A stretch of 64,000 nt of DNA from Dokdonella fugitiva (GCF_014138265.1 NZ_JACGXL010000008.1:124001-188000); one strand, 5' to 3'; shown: positions 1 to 8,353, counted from the stretch's first letter. Notes: generated from the letters alone by a model not told the origin. Translations and numbers: made by a program.

Positions 1-421
1 CGTGCGGCTTGCCGAGGCGACTGAACATGATGCGCAGCATCGCGTTCGCGTCGGTCGCGGTGCCGACGGTCGAACGCGGGTCGCCGCCCATGCGCTCCTG
101 GTCGACCACGATCGCGGGGGTGAGGCCGTCGAGCACGTCGACGTCGGGGCGCGCGAGCGTCGGCATGAAGCCCTGCACGAACGCGCTGTAGGTCTCGTTG
201 ATGAGCCGCTGCGACTCGGCCGCGATCGTGCCGAACACGAGCGAACTCTTGCCCGAGCCCGACACGCCCGTGAACACGGTCAGCCGCCGCTTCGGGATCG
301 CGACGCTGACGTCCTTGAGGTTGTTCACGCGCGCGCCGTGCACGCGGATGAGGTCGTGGCGATCCGCGGCGTTCGTCGTGTTCGATGCGGCGGATGCCGG
401 TGTGCGCGTGGATTTGCTCAT
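1..421 (-). CDS. UvrA-like excinuclease ATPase, N-terminal part (cut by window edge)
   Basis: The first 140 residues of a UvrA-family ABC ATPase are visible; the rest lies beyond position 1. The Walker A motif GVSGSGKSS sits at about residues 53-61 in the usual UvrA context, and after it comes the family's post-Walker segment. UvrA proteins bind damaged DNA and load UvrB in nucleotide excision repair. The stretch with [12 protein letters not shown] and [17 protein letters not shown] is closer to the shorter UvrA paralogues (UvrA2/drug-resistance type) than to housekeeping UvrA, so the gene symbol is withheld. The ATG at 419-421 was chosen because it is the first start before the conserved [16 protein letters not shown] block. 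It is transcribed away from an inverted-repeat element just upstream. Confidence 0.85.
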   Translation of the reverse strand, partial: MSKSTRTPASAASNTTNAADRHDLIRVHGARVNNLKDVSVAIPKRRLTVFTGVSGSGKSSLVFGTIAAESQRLINETYSAFVQGFMPTLARPDVDVLDGLTPAIVVDQERMGGDPRSTVGTATDANAMLRIMFSRLGKPH

Positions 422-459
422 CGTGGGCTCGGTCCGTGGTCCAGGGGGATCGGGATTTC

Positions 460-632
460 GTAGGGTGGGACGCAGCGGCACGACGACGCACGTATGCGCG
501 AGCCGCGCCACTGCGAGTCCCACCGGGAGCAACAGCGTGCGTCCGTAATGGCGTCCTAGGAAACGCGGTGGGACTCGCGGTCGGACGTCGGTGCACTCGC
601 GCGCCGTGTCGAGCCGCTGCGTCCCACCCTAC
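460..632. repeat. Nested inverted-repeat element, copy 1
   Basis: The outer arms are GTAGGGTGGGACGCAG at 460-475 and its exact reverse complement at 617-632. An inner pair, CGAGTCCCACCG at 514-525 and CGGTGGGACTCG at 566-577, lies between them. The same two-level palindrome recurs at 1635-1754, so this is a mobile or replicated non-coding element of MITE/REP type. There is no transposase gene nearby. Confidence 0.7.
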
Positions 633-639
633 ATCCGAC

Positions 640-662
640 CTCTCCCGCGAGCGGGAGAGGGG
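640..662. repeat. Palindromic repeat of the CTCTCCCGC family
   Basis: A short hairpin of the form CCTCTCCCGC-ga-GCGGGAGAGG lies just past the 3' end of the VOC gene. It belongs to the same family found at more than a dozen intergenic sites in this window. It may terminate or stabilise the transcript, but it has no U-tract. Confidence 0.6.
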
Positions 663-669
663 GAACCCG

Positions 670-1080
670 TCACGCGAGCTGCTGGATACGGATCATGTTG
701 CCCGCAGGATCGCGCACCGCGCAGTCGCGCACGCCGTACGGCTGGTCGGTCGGTTCCTGCACGACCTCGACGTCCTTGCCCTGCAACTGCTCGAAGTCGC
801 CGTCGAGGTCCCTGGTCGCGAACAGCACGATGCCGAACGTGCCCTTCGCCATCATCTCGGCGATCGTGCGGCGCTCGTCGTCGGTGACGCCGGGGCTCGC
901 GTCGGGCGGGTACAGCACGATCGAGGTCGCGGGCTGGCCCTTCGGGCCGACCGTGATCCAGCGCTTGCCGCCGTAGCCGACGTCGTTGCGCACCTCGAAG
1001 CCGAGCTTGTCGCGGTAGAACGCGAGCGCCGCGTCCGGGTCGTTGTGGGGGAGGAAGCTCGCGTGGATCTGGATGTTCAT
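670..1080 (-). CDS. VOC (glyoxalase/bleomycin-resistance) family protein
   Basis: A 136-residue protein with the single-module pattern of the vicinal-oxygen-chelate superfamily. It starts MNIQIHASFLPHNDPDAALAFY, continues with DKLGFEVRNDV, and ends with a metal-site-like VRDPAGNMIRIQQ. Family members are metal-dependent lyases, dioxygenases or binding proteins; the substrate cannot be read from the sequence. It lies 43 bp downstream of an AraC-family regulator gene on the same strand, so the two probably form a transcription unit in which the regulator controls its neighbour. Confidence 0.85.
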   Translation of the reverse strand: MNIQIHASFLPHNDPDAALAFYRDKLGFEVRNDVGYGGKRWITVGPKGQPATSIVLYPPDASPGVTDDERRTIAEMMAKGTFGIVLFATRDLDGDFEQLQGKDVEVVQEPTDQPYGVRDCAVRDPAGNMIRIQQLA

Positions 1081-1123
1081 GGCAGGGCACTCATCGGTGG
1101 TGGAGGCCGTGATGCTAGGCGGC

Positions 1124-1558
1124 TCAGGACACCGGCGCTTCTCGATTCCTGATCGGTCGCGTCACCTGCTTCTCGACGCAGGACGGGATCCCCGGCGCCG
1201 CACCCTCGACCTGCTGCGCGCGGTACGCGCTCGGCGGCATGCCGACCAGCTCGGCGAAGCGCGTGCTGAACGTGCCGAGCGAGGCGCAGCCGACCGCGAA
1301 GCACGCGTCGGTCACGCTCGCGCCGCCGCGCAGCAGCGCCATCGCGCGCTCGATGCGCCGGGTCATGAGGTAGGAATAGGGCGACTCGCCGTAGGCGAGC
1401 TTGAACTGCCGGCTCAGGTGACCCGCCGACATGTGCGCGCCGTGCGCGAGTGCTTCGACGTCGAGCGGCTGCGCGTAGTCGCGATCGATGCGATCGCGCA
1501 CGCGGCGCAAGCGCGCGAGATCGCGCAGCTGTGTCTCCGGGGCGGTGCGGTGGGTCAT
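1124..1558 (-). CDS. AraC-family transcriptional regulator (DNA-binding domain only)
   Basis: A 144-residue regulator made of little more than the two-helix-turn-helix AraC domain. The first helix-turn-helix region includes VEALAHGAHMSAGHLSRQF and the second SVTDACFAVGCASLGTFSTRF. It lacks the usual N-terminal cupin sensor domain, so its signal input is unclear. An upstream in-frame ATG at 1723 would add 55 residues translated from the repeat element, which look non-native; the ATG at 1556-1558 is preferred. It precedes the VOC-family gene in the same orientation. Confidence 0.85.
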   Translation of the reverse strand: MTHRTAPETQLRDLARLRRVRDRIDRDYAQPLDVEALAHGAHMSAGHLSRQFKLAYGESPYSYLMTRRIERAMALLRGGASVTDACFAVGCASLGTFSTRFAELVGMPPSAYRAQQVEGAAPGIPSCVEKQVTRPIRNREAPVS

Positions 1559-1634
1559 CGATGCGAGCGTGCCATGCGCGCGCGGGGTGCTCAAGCGCGG
1601 GGAGTGCGCGTTCGCTCCCATGCTTGTGCAGTTC

Positions 1635-1754
1635 GTAGGGTGGGACGCAGCCGCGCAGCGGCGAGTCCCACCGTCAGCGCGAACGGCACCGGTGGGACTC
1701 GCGATGCGGCTTATCGCCACCATCGGGAACGTCGCGCGCTGCGTCCCACCCTAC
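1635..1754. repeat. Nested inverted-repeat element, copy 2
   Basis: The outer arms GTAGGGTGGGACGCAG (1635-1650) and its exact complement (1739-1754) are identical to those of the copy at 460-632. They enclose the same inner GAGTCCCACCG/CGGTGGGACTC pair with a shorter loop. It lies directly upstream of the AraC gene and may contribute to its leader. Confidence 0.7.
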
Positions 1755-1800
1755 GCGGCTGTTGGCGTTCGTCCGCGAGCGGTCGCTCGGGCGCGAGTGA

Positions 1801-1980
1801 CGTTCCCCTCTCCCGCTTGCGGGAGAGGGCTGGGTGAGGGCAATCGGAGCCTGGCGTCTCGATGGGATTCAGCCGCGAGCATGCACGGTGTCGAGTGGCT
1901 CGCGATCGATACGGCTCGCTTCGTTTCCCCTCACCCGCGCCTGCGGCGCGACCTCTCCCGCGCGCGGGAGAGGTGAACCG
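1801..1980. repeat. Pair of composite CTCTCCCGC-type palindromes
   Basis: Two divergently placed copies of the composite intergenic repeat flank about 90 bp of unique sequence. One is CTCTCCCGC-tt-GCGGGAGAG followed by GGCTGGGTGAGGG. The other has CCCTCACCCGCGCC, the GCGCC..GGCGC hairpin and then a second CTCTCCCGC..GCGGGAGAG hairpin. The 560-bp gap between the AraC and hydrolase genes contains these repeats, the element at 1635-1754 and the promoter-like site at 1988, and no gene that I can support. Confidence 0.6.
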
Positions 1981-1987
1981 CCTGCGC

Positions 1988-2020
1988 GGTCGCTAAAGAA
2001 CCTGACAGCGCCCCCGACCC
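1988..2020 (+). promoter_or_regulatory. Promoter-like element with GGTCGCTAAAG core
   Basis: GGTCGCTAAAG is followed by a CTGACAGCgCCCC tract upstream of the hydrolase gene. A near copy occurs at 8354 upstream of the 49-aa protein gene. TAAA, 15 nt, then CCCGACCC resembles a weak sigma-28 (FliA) promoter (TAAA-N15-GCCGATAA). The -10 match is poor, so this is only a candidate. Confidence 0.3.
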
Positions 2021-2118
2021 CTTCGATGGTCCACTGCACCCGTCGGCACACCGCCGTCGACGCCTCGCGATGACACCGTGCACCGCGCCGCGCTGAATCC
2101 ATCCATCGAGGACTTGCC

Positions 2119-2976
2119 ATGAACGCCACGCGCACCTCCACGCAGTACGCACAGACCCCGTCCGGCCGCATCGCCTACGTCGAACAGGGCGAAGGCCCGG
2201 TCGCGCTGTTCGTGCACGGCGTGCTGCTCAACGGACATCTGTGGCGCCACCAGCTCGCCGGGCTCGCCGACGTGCGTCGCTGCATCGCGCCGGACCTGCT
2301 CGCGCACGGCGCGACCGAGATCGACGCCGCGCAGGACGTCTCCGTCACCGCGAACGCGCGCATGCTGCGCGAGTTCCTCGACGCGCTCGGCATCGACACC
2401 GTCGACCTCGTCGGCAACGACAGCGGCGGCGGCATCGCGCAGATCTTCGCCGCGACGTATCCCGAGCGCGTGCGCAGCCTCGTGCTCACCGACTGCGACA
2501 CGCACGACAACTGGCCGCCCGAAGCGTTCAAGCCGTTCCTCGCGATGGCCGCGAGCGGCGGCTTGCGCGGCGCGCTCGACGCGATGCTGGGCGACAAGGC
2601 GATCTACCGTGCCGAGTCGGCGCTCGGGCCCGCCTACGAGGACGCGAGCGCGGTCAGCGACGCGACGATCGAAACGTACCTGCGCCCGCACGTGCGCAGC
2701 GAGCAACGCACGCGCGACCTCGAGCGCTTCCTCGCCGCGTTCGATCCCGTGCATACCCTGCGCGTCGAACCCGGCCTGCGCACCTTGCGCGCACCGACCT
2801 TGATCGCGTGGGGCACCGACGACATCTACTTCGACGTCGCCTGGTCGAAATGGCTCGCCGACACCATCCCCGGCACGCGCCAGCGCATCGAATTCGACGG
2901 CGCGCGCATCTTCTTCCCGGAAGAGCGCCCGCAGGCGTTCAACGAGGCGGTGCGTGCGCATTGGCAGGCCGCCTGA
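2119..2976 (+). CDS. Alpha/beta hydrolase with Asp at the nucleophile position
   Basis: A 285-residue alpha/beta-hydrolase-fold protein. The oxyanion HG motif is FVHGVLLNG at about 31-39. The nucleophile elbow reads LVGNDSGGG, placing Asp101 where serine hydrolases have Ser, as in haloalkane dehalogenases and related Asp-type members. An acidic residue lies in WGTDDIYFD. The usual catalytic His of a GHF-type motif is absent: the matching region reads GARIFFPEERP with Ile264 there. The activity is therefore uncertain, and it could be a non-canonical hydrolase. A GAGGA Shine-Dalgarno sequence precedes the ATG. The gene stands alone between repeat-rich gaps. Confidence 0.85.
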   Translation: MNATRTSTQYAQTPSGRIAYVEQGEGPVALFVHGVLLNGHLWRHQLAGLADVRRCIAPDLLAHGATEIDAAQDVSVTANARMLREFLDALGIDTVDLVGNDSGGGIAQIFAATYPERVRSLVLTDCDTHDNWPPEAFKPFLAMAASGGLRGALDAMLGDKAIYRAESALGPAYEDASAVSDATIETYLRPHVRSEQRTRDLERFLAAFDPVHTLRVEPGLRTLRAPTLIAWGTDDIYFDVAWSKWLADTIPGTRQRIEFDGARIFFPEERPQAFNEAVRAHWQAA

Positions 2977-3013
2977 ACGAAACCCCCGTCACGCATCGCG
3001 GCACCGCCTCTCC

Positions 3014-3085
3014 TGTGGGAGCGGCGGAAGCCGCGATGCTCTTCGACACCCCAGCCTACGCATCGCGGCTGAAGCCGCTCCTACA
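3014..3085. repeat. Inverted pair of GTGGGAGCGGC-type palindromes
   Basis: TGTGGGAGCGGCGGAAGCCG at 3014 onward faces its complement (CGGCTGAAGCCGCTCCTACA, ending at 3085), so that the pair forms a long hairpin between two genes. This is the second abundant REP-like family of the window; further copies are at 6589, 12394, 27494, 31608, 31728 and 36713. Confidence 0.65.
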
Positions 3086-3111
3086 ATGCCCATCATCCTG
3101 AAGGAATTCCG

Positions 3112-3909
3112 ATGACCCTCGCATCCACCCCTCGCTCCACCGCCGCCGCCAAGGCGGACACGTTCCACGCACTGCACGTACGCGGCCGCCCGTTCGTCCT
3201 GCTCAACGCCTGGGACGCCGGCAGCGCCGCTGCGGTCGCCGCCGGCGGCGCGCCCGCGGTCGCGACCGGCAGCTGGTCGGTCGCCGCCGCGCACGGCGTC
3301 GCCGACGGCGAACAGTTGCCGCTCGACCTCGTCATCGACAATGCGCGCCGCATCGCCAGCGCGGTCACCGTGCCGGTCAGCATCGACCTCGAAAGCGGCT
3401 ACGGCGCCGACCCCGCCGGCGTCGCCGCGACGATCACGCGCGTGATCGCCGCCGGCGCGATCGGCTGCAACCTCGAGGACAGCGAACCCGTCGACGGCTC
3501 GCTGCGCGACATCGCCGTGCAGGTCGCGCGCATCCGCGCCGCGCGCGCGGCCGCCGCCGCCGCGCTGCCGCGCTTCTTCATCAACCTGCGCACCGACGTG
3601 TTCTTCCGCAAGGGCGTCGCGCACGACGTGGCCGCGGTCGAGCTCGCGCTCGAACGCGCACGCGCGTACGCCGACGCCGGCGTCGACGGCCTGTTCGTTC
3701 CCGGCCTCGCCGATCCCGCGCTGATCGAACGCCTCGCGACCGCCTCGCCGCTGCCGCTCAACATCATGGCGACCTCCGCCACCCCGCCGCTCGACGTGCT
3801 TGCGCGCTGCGGCGTCGCCCGCGTGAGCCACGGCCCCGGCCCGTACGCGCAGGTGATGCAGGCGCTGCAGGCGCAGGCGCGCGAGGTGTATGCGGCGACG
3901 TCCGCGTAG
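3112..3909 (+). CDS. Isocitrate lyase/PEP mutase family protein
   Basis: A 265-residue TIM-barrel protein of the isocitrate lyase/phosphoenolpyruvate mutase superfamily. Typical signatures are FVLLNAWDAGSAAAVAAGG near the N-terminus, the DLESGYG metal-binding segment, and GCNLEDSEP. The catalytic Cys-containing loop of isocitrate and methylisocitrate lyases is not apparent, which suggests an oxaloacetate decarboxylase- or phosphonopyruvate-hydrolase-like member acting on a small 2-oxo acid. The exact substrate cannot be deduced. The start ATG is preceded by GAAGGAA about 8 bp upstream. It is a single-gene unit downstream of a REP hairpin. Confidence 0.88.
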   Translation: MTLASTPRSTAAAKADTFHALHVRGRPFVLLNAWDAGSAAAVAAGGAPAVATGSWSVAAAHGVADGEQLPLDLVIDNARRIASAVTVPVSIDLESGYGADPAGVAATITRVIAAGAIGCNLEDSEPVDGSLRDIAVQVARIRAARAAAAAALPRFFINLRTDVFFRKGVAHDVAAVELALERARAYADAGVDGLFVPGLADPALIERLATASPLPLNIMATSATPPLDVLARCGVARVSHGPGPYAQVMQALQAQAREVYAATSA

Positions 3910-4069
3910 GGCGGGCTCAAGCCCACTGTGCGCAGCGTCGAGGGTTGGAGAACGGTGGGCCAAGGCCCACCCTAGCGTCACGACCGCCCGCCATCGGATA
4001 TGGAGATGCGCGCGGCATGGCCGCTCTGATAGGGTCCGCACACTCCATGTCCTGCAGGCGGCGATCGCG

Positions 4070-4483
4070 ATGGCGACGGCTCCCGGTGTAGTGACGTATC
4101 GCTCCGCGTTCGGCGTGGCGGCCACGCTCGACCGCCTTGCCGATCTCGCGCAGGCGAAGGGCCTCGCGGTGTTCGCGCGCATCGATTTCGCACGCGACGC
4201 ACGCGCGTCCGGCCTCGAGCTGCGCGAGGAGCAACTGCTGCTCTTCGGCAACCCGAAGGCAGGTACGCCGCTGCTGCAGGTGTCACCCGGCGTCGGCCTC
4301 GACCTGCCGCTGAAGGCGCTCGCCTACCAGGACGCGGAGGGCGCGACGTGGATCGCGATCAACGCGCCCTCGTACATCGTCGCGCGTCACCGCGTGCCGG
4401 CCGACCTCGAGGCGAACATCGCCGGCGCGATCGCGCTGGTCGAAGCGGCGGCCGGCATCGATCGTGCGCGGAGTACGTCGTGA
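4070..4483 (+). CDS. DUF302 domain protein
   Basis: A 137-residue protein that matches the DUF302 pattern: an N-terminal beta/alpha segment (FGVAATLDRLADLAQAKGLAVFARIDF), then ELREEQLLLFGNPKAGTPLLQ and LDLPLKALAYQDAEGATWIA. The function of the family is unknown; related proteins are often encoded near redox or metal-stress genes. The upstream in-frame extension to 3890 was rejected because it reads through a palindromic repeat. The DUF305 gene follows after about 200 bp on the same strand. Confidence 0.82.
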   Translation: MATAPGVVTYRSAFGVAATLDRLADLAQAKGLAVFARIDFARDARASGLELREEQLLLFGNPKAGTPLLQVSPGVGLDLPLKALAYQDAEGATWIAINAPSYIVARHRVPADLEANIAGAIALVEAAAGIDRARSTS

Positions 4484-4673
4484 GCGACCGTTCGCGCATG
4501 TGTGCGTCGTTCGCCGGTGGCATCGCCGGCCCCGGCAAGGATGGGCGCGCCGTTGCCGCGTCGCGAAGGATGCCAGCGATCATCGCGAACGCCGGTCTCG
4601 TCCGCACTCGGCATGCGCACGCGCGCGGTCGGGCGACGGTTGCGATCGAAGGCACCGATCGCGAGCACTGAAT

Positions 4674-4680
4674 AAGGAGA
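4674..4680 (+). promoter_or_regulatory. Shine-Dalgarno site for the DUF305 gene
   Basis: AAGGAGA ends five bases before the ATG at 4686. It decides the start over in-frame upstream codons that would extend the ORF to 4464. Confidence 0.7.
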
Positions 4681-4685
4681 ACCCC

Positions 4686-5066
4686 ATGTCGATGTGGCGA
4701 CGCTCATCGATGTTCGCCGTGGCGCTGGCCGTCGGTGTCGCCGGCGGACGCTTCGCCGGCGCGGGCGACGACGAGAAGGCGTTCCTCGACGCCAACGCGG
4801 CAGCGATGGACGCGATGATGGCCGGCATGGCGATCCAGCCGAGCGGCGACGTCGACGCGGACTTCGCCGCGATGATGATCCCGCACCACGAAGGCGCGAT
4901 CGCGATGGCGAAGGCGGAATTGCAGTACGGCACGAACGAACGGCTCCGGCGCATCGCGCAGGAAATCATCGTGGAGCAGCAGCAGGAAATCGCCGCGATG
5001 CGCCTCGCGCTCGCATCGGCGCCGGCGAAGACCGCGGCCGCCACCCCGCCAGGAGGAACGCCATGA
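4686..5066 (+). CDS. DUF305 family exported protein
   Basis: A 126-residue protein with a signal-peptide-like N-terminus (SSMFAVALAVGVAGGRFAGA) followed by one DUF305 unit. The family's histidine motif is intact as DFAAMMIPHHEGAIAMAK, followed by the helical segment RRIAQEIIVEQQQEIAAMR. DUF305 proteins are ferritin-like four-helix proteins often found with copper or other metal-handling genes. The stop codon overlaps the start of the next gene (ATGA at 5063-5066), so both are translationally coupled, and a shared role with the beta-propeller protein in the periplasm is likely. Confidence 0.88.
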   Translation: MSMWRRSSMFAVALAVGVAGGRFAGAGDDEKAFLDANAAAMDAMMAGMAIQPSGDVDADFAAMMIPHHEGAIAMAKAELQYGTNERLRRIAQEIIVEQQQEIAAMRLALASAPAKTAAATPPGGTP

Positions 5067-6508
5067 TCCGCACGTGCATCACCACGATCGTCGCCTTGTC
5101 GTGCGCAGGCTCGGCCTGGGCCGGCCAGGCGCCGCTGGCATCGTCGGCGAAGGATGTCACCGTCAGTGCGCACGACCGCGTCTACGCGGCCGAGCAGTTC
5201 TCCAACACGGTGTCGGTCATCGACCCGAGCACGAACCGGACGCTCGGCGCGATCCGGCTCGGCGATCCCGCGCCGGGCAACCTGAGTCCGTTGTATCGCG
5301 GTCAGCTGCTCGTGCACGGGATGGGCTTCTCGCCCGACGCGAAGACGCTCGCGGTCGTCTCGATCGGCAGCAATTCGGTGACCTTCATCGACACCGCCAG
5401 CAACGCCGTCAAGCACACCACCTACGTCGGCCGCTCGCCGCACGAAGTGTTCTTCACGCCGGACGGTACGGAAGCGTGGGTCACGGTGCGCGGCGAGGAC
5501 TACATCAGCGTGATCGATCCGGCGACATTCGAGGAGCGCCGGCGCATCACGGTACCGAACGGTCCCGGCATGCAGATCTTCTCGCCCGACGGCAAGTACG
5601 GCTACGTGTGCTCGTCGTTCACGCCCGAAACGGTCGTCGTCGAGGTGAAGTCGCACGCGATCGTCGGTCGCGTGAAGCAGGAGAGTCCGTTCTGCCCCGA
5701 TCTCGCGGCGACGCCCGACGGCAAGCAGGTGTGGTTCACGCTCAAGGACGTCGGCAAGGTGCAGGTGTTCGACGCACGACCGCCGTTCGCGCCGCTCCGC
5801 ACGATCGACACCGGGCCGATCACCAACCACGTCAACTTCGCCGTGACGCCGAAAGGTTCGTTCGCGTACGTGACCATCGGCGGCCTGAACCAGATCAAGG
5901 TGTTCAGGACCGACGACTTCTCGCAGGTCGCGACGATCGCGGTCGGTGCATTGCCGCACGGTATCTGGCCGTCCGGCGACGGCACGCGCATGTACGTCGG
6001 CCTCGAGAACGCGGACGCGGTCGCCGCGATCGACACCGCGACCCAGGCCGTCGTCGCGACGATTCCCGCGGGCCAGGCGGCCCAGGCGCTCGTCTACGTG
6101 CCGAACGCGGTGCCGGACGGCGACGGCCTGCAGAACCTCGTGCCGCCGAAGAGCATCGCGTCGGGTGTACACATCGCGCTGTCCGCGCCGGGCGAAAAGA
6201 CCGCGACGACCTCGGTCGCGCTGTTCGACCAGGGCCTGATCCAGGTGCTGCAGGCCGCGGTCACGGGGCTCAAGCCGAAGCAGCCGTACACGCTCGCGCT
6301 CAGCACGCAGCGCGAACGCGCCGACGCCCTGCAACCGCTCGCGCACTTCACGACCAACCCCGCGGGTGCGGCCGTCGTCAACATGCTCGGCCCGATCCGC
6401 CAGGTCGTGAAGGCGGACGCGGCGCCGTCGCGCCGTTACCTCGTGATCGTCGCGGGCGACGCGGCGAGTGCGGGCGAGCTCGTGCAGATCCAGCAGGCCG
6501 ATCGCTGA
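5063..6508 (+). CDS. YncE-like beta-propeller protein
   Basis: A 481-residue exported protein. A signal peptide (TTIVALSCAGSAWA) is followed by repeated blades of the YVTN/YncE type, such as SNTVSVIDPSTNRTLGAI, GSNSVTFIDTASNAV, EDYISVIDPATFEERRRI and NADAVAAIDTATQAVVATI. The C-terminal ~120 residues (from about VPDGDGLQNL) are a separate all-beta domain. Such proteins act as periplasmic binding or scaffold proteins. The start at 5063 is fixed by AGGAGGA at 5051-5057 and by the ATGA overlap with DUF305; a longer in-frame ORF from 4694 is an overlap artefact. Confidence 0.88.
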   Translation: MIRTCITTIVALSCAGSAWAGQAPLASSAKDVTVSAHDRVYAAEQFSNTVSVIDPSTNRTLGAIRLGDPAPGNLSPLYRGQLLVHGMGFSPDAKTLAVVSIGSNSVTFIDTASNAVKHTTYVGRSPHEVFFTPDGTEAWVTVRGEDYISVIDPATFEERRRITVPNGPGMQIFSPDGKYGYVCSSFTPETVVVEVKSHAIVGRVKQESPFCPDLAATPDGKQVWFTLKDVGKVQVFDARPPFAPLRTIDTGPITNHVNFAVTPKGSFAYVTIGGLNQIKVFRTDDFSQVATIAVGALPHGIWPSGDGTRMYVGLENADAVAAIDTATQAVVATIPAGQAAQALVYVPNAVPDGDGLQNLVPPKSIASGVHIALSAPGEKTATTSVALFDQGLIQVLQAAVTGLKPKQPYTLALSTQRERADALQPLAHFTTNPAGAAVVNMLGPIRQVVKADAAPSRRYLVIVAGDAASAGELVQIQQADR

Positions 6509-6588
6509 CGCCAGTTGCACCGATCGCGGCGCGGTGTGTCGAAGGTGGAGCGGCGGCACGCGCCTTGCGCGTACCTGTGAAGCCGAAG

Positions 6589-6668
6589 AGCATCGCGGCT
6601 TCCGCCGCTCCCACAGAAAGCGTGCACGCGCATGCGGCTGTCGTGGGAGCGGCGGGAGCCGCGATGCT
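6589..6668. repeat. Inverted pair of GTGGGAGCGGC-type palindromes
   Basis: AGCATCGCGGCTTCCGCCGC (start at 6589) and the facing GTGGGAGCGGCGGGAGCCGC (start at 6643) form a hairpin between the beta-propeller gene and the AraC gene. No coding potential is evident. Confidence 0.6.
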
Positions 6669-6713
6669 CTCCCTCCCCATCGATGCAACCATGCGATGTG
6701 AGAGCATGCACCG

Positions 6714-7559
6714 ATGAGTGCCTTCCGCATCGACCCGCTCCTGCGCACCGACACCGTCGTCGTCTGGGACACCGTCTGCGACGGCAGCGGCGACCATGCG
6801 AGCGACGCGCCGTGGCGCGCGGCGCCGCACCTCGTGTTTCCGTACCGCGGCCTGTGGGTGCGCCACGACGGCGACGAACTCGCGGTCGCCGAAGCAGGGC
6901 AGGTGCTGCTGTCGAACGCGCACGTCGACTACCGCACGCACCATCCCGTGCAGGGCGGCGACGCGAGCCTCGTCGTGCAGGTCGAGGAAACGATGCTGCG
7001 CGAACTCGCGCCGCTCGCGCTGATGCGCGATGCCGAGGCGTTCGCGTTCGCCGAGCAGCGCCTGCGCCTCGACGCGCGCGCGTCCGCGCTCGTCGCGATG
7101 CTGCGCCACTCGTTGCGCGAGGCGATCGCCGAACCGCTCGAAGCGGAAAGCCTCGCGCTCACCCTCGTCACGCGCTCGCTCGGGCCGCGCACCGCGCACG
7201 TCGCCGGCTCCACCGCCGGCCGCCAGCGCCTCGCCGACCGCACCAAGCTCGTGCTCGCGAGCGACCTGTCGCGGCGCTGGACGCTCGCCGAGATCGCCGC
7301 GGAGATCGGCGTCTCGCCCGTGTACCTCACGCAGGTGTTCCAGCAGGTCGAAGGCCTGCCGCTGTACCGCTACCAGCTGCGCCTGCGCCTCGCGCGCGCC
7401 CTCGATCGCATCGGCGACGTCGACGACCTCGCGCGCCTCGGCCTCGAACTCGGCTTCTCCAGCCACAGCCATTTCAGCGCCGCGTTCCAGCAGGCCTATG
7501 GGCGATCACCGTCGGAATTCCGCGAAGCGGTGATCGCGCGCAGGCAGCGCAAGGACTGA
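6714..7559 (+). CDS. AraC-family transcriptional regulator
   Basis: A 281-residue regulator with an N-terminal sensing region of about 170 residues (cupin-like, PHLVFPYRGLWVRHDGDE and LSNAHVDYRTHHPVQGG) and a C-terminal AraC domain. The first recognition region reads WTLAEIAAEIGVSPVYLTQVFQ and the second LARLGLELGFSSHSHFSAAFQQAYGRSPSEFR. The arrangement is that of effector-responsive AraC activators of unknown ligand. It is monocistronic, preceded by a REP pair and followed by the triplicated repeat block. Confidence 0.9.
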   Translation: MSAFRIDPLLRTDTVVVWDTVCDGSGDHASDAPWRAAPHLVFPYRGLWVRHDGDELAVAEAGQVLLSNAHVDYRTHHPVQGGDASLVVQVEETMLRELAPLALMRDAEAFAFAEQRLRLDARASALVAMLRHSLREAIAEPLEAESLALTLVTRSLGPRTAHVAGSTAGRQRLADRTKLVLASDLSRRWTLAEIAAEIGVSPVYLTQVFQQVEGLPLYRYQLRLRLARALDRIGDVDDLARLGLELGFSSHSHFSAAFQQAYGRSPSEFREAVIARRQRKD

Positions 7560-7567
7560 TCCGCGAC

Positions 7568-8310
7568 GTAGGGGGCCTGGCCCACCGCAGTGCATTTCCG
7601 CACGTTGCGCAGGGCGAGTTGCTGCGCATTCACCTCTCCCGCGAGCGGGAGAGGTCGCGCCGCAGGCGCGGGTGAGGGGAATCGGAGCGAGGCTTCGACG
7701 CGCGTGCAATGCTGCGCTCCGCATTCCCTCACCCCAACCCTCTCCCGCAAGCGGGAGAGGGGGAATACGCGGGCGGGTTTGCGCCCGGCGTCACGCGCGA
7801 ACTGCGTAGGGAGGACCCTGGCCCACCGCTGTGCATTCCGCACGCCGTGCATTTGCGCACGTTGCGCAGGGCGGGCTGCTGCGCATTCACCTCTCCCGCG
7901 AGCGGGAGAGGTCGCGCCGCAGGCGCGGGTGAGGGGAATCGGAGCGAGGGCTTCGACGCGCGTGCAATGCTGCGCTCCGCATTCCCTCACCCCAACCCTC
8001 TCCCGCACGCGGGAGAGGGGAAATGCCCGGCGCGGGTCGCGCCCGGCGTTGCGCGCGAACTACGTAGGGAGGGCCCTGGCCCACCGCTGTGCATTTGCGC
8101 ACGCCGTGCATTTGCGCACGTTGCGCAGGGCGGGCTGCTGCGCATTCACCTCTCCCGCGAGCGGGAGAGGTCGCGCCGTAGGCGCGGGTGAGGGGAAACG
8201 GAGCGAGGGCATCGACGCGCGTGCAATGCCGCGCTCCGCATTCCCTCACCCCGACCCTCTCCCGCAAGCGGGAAAGGGGACCACCTGGCGCGCGCAGGTT
8301 TGCGCAAGAC
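7568..8310. repeat. Three tandem copies of a composite ~250-bp repeat
   Basis: Units begin with GTAGGGnGGnCCTGGCCCAC at 7568, 7806 and 8064. Each contains in the same order a GTGCATT..GCACGTTGCGCAGGGC stretch, a CTCTCCCGC..GCGGGAGAG hairpin, the CGCGCCGCAGGCGCG hairpin, a GACGCGCGTGCAATGC segment and a second CCCTCTCCCGC hairpin. Spacings are 238 and 258 bp. This fills the 875-bp gap between the AraC gene and the 49-aa gene; no gene is supported here. The open frames through it arise from the repeat itself. Confidence 0.8.
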
Positions 8311-8353
8311 GCGATCACCTTTTCGCTCGCGGGGCAACGCGCTGCGGGCGCCC

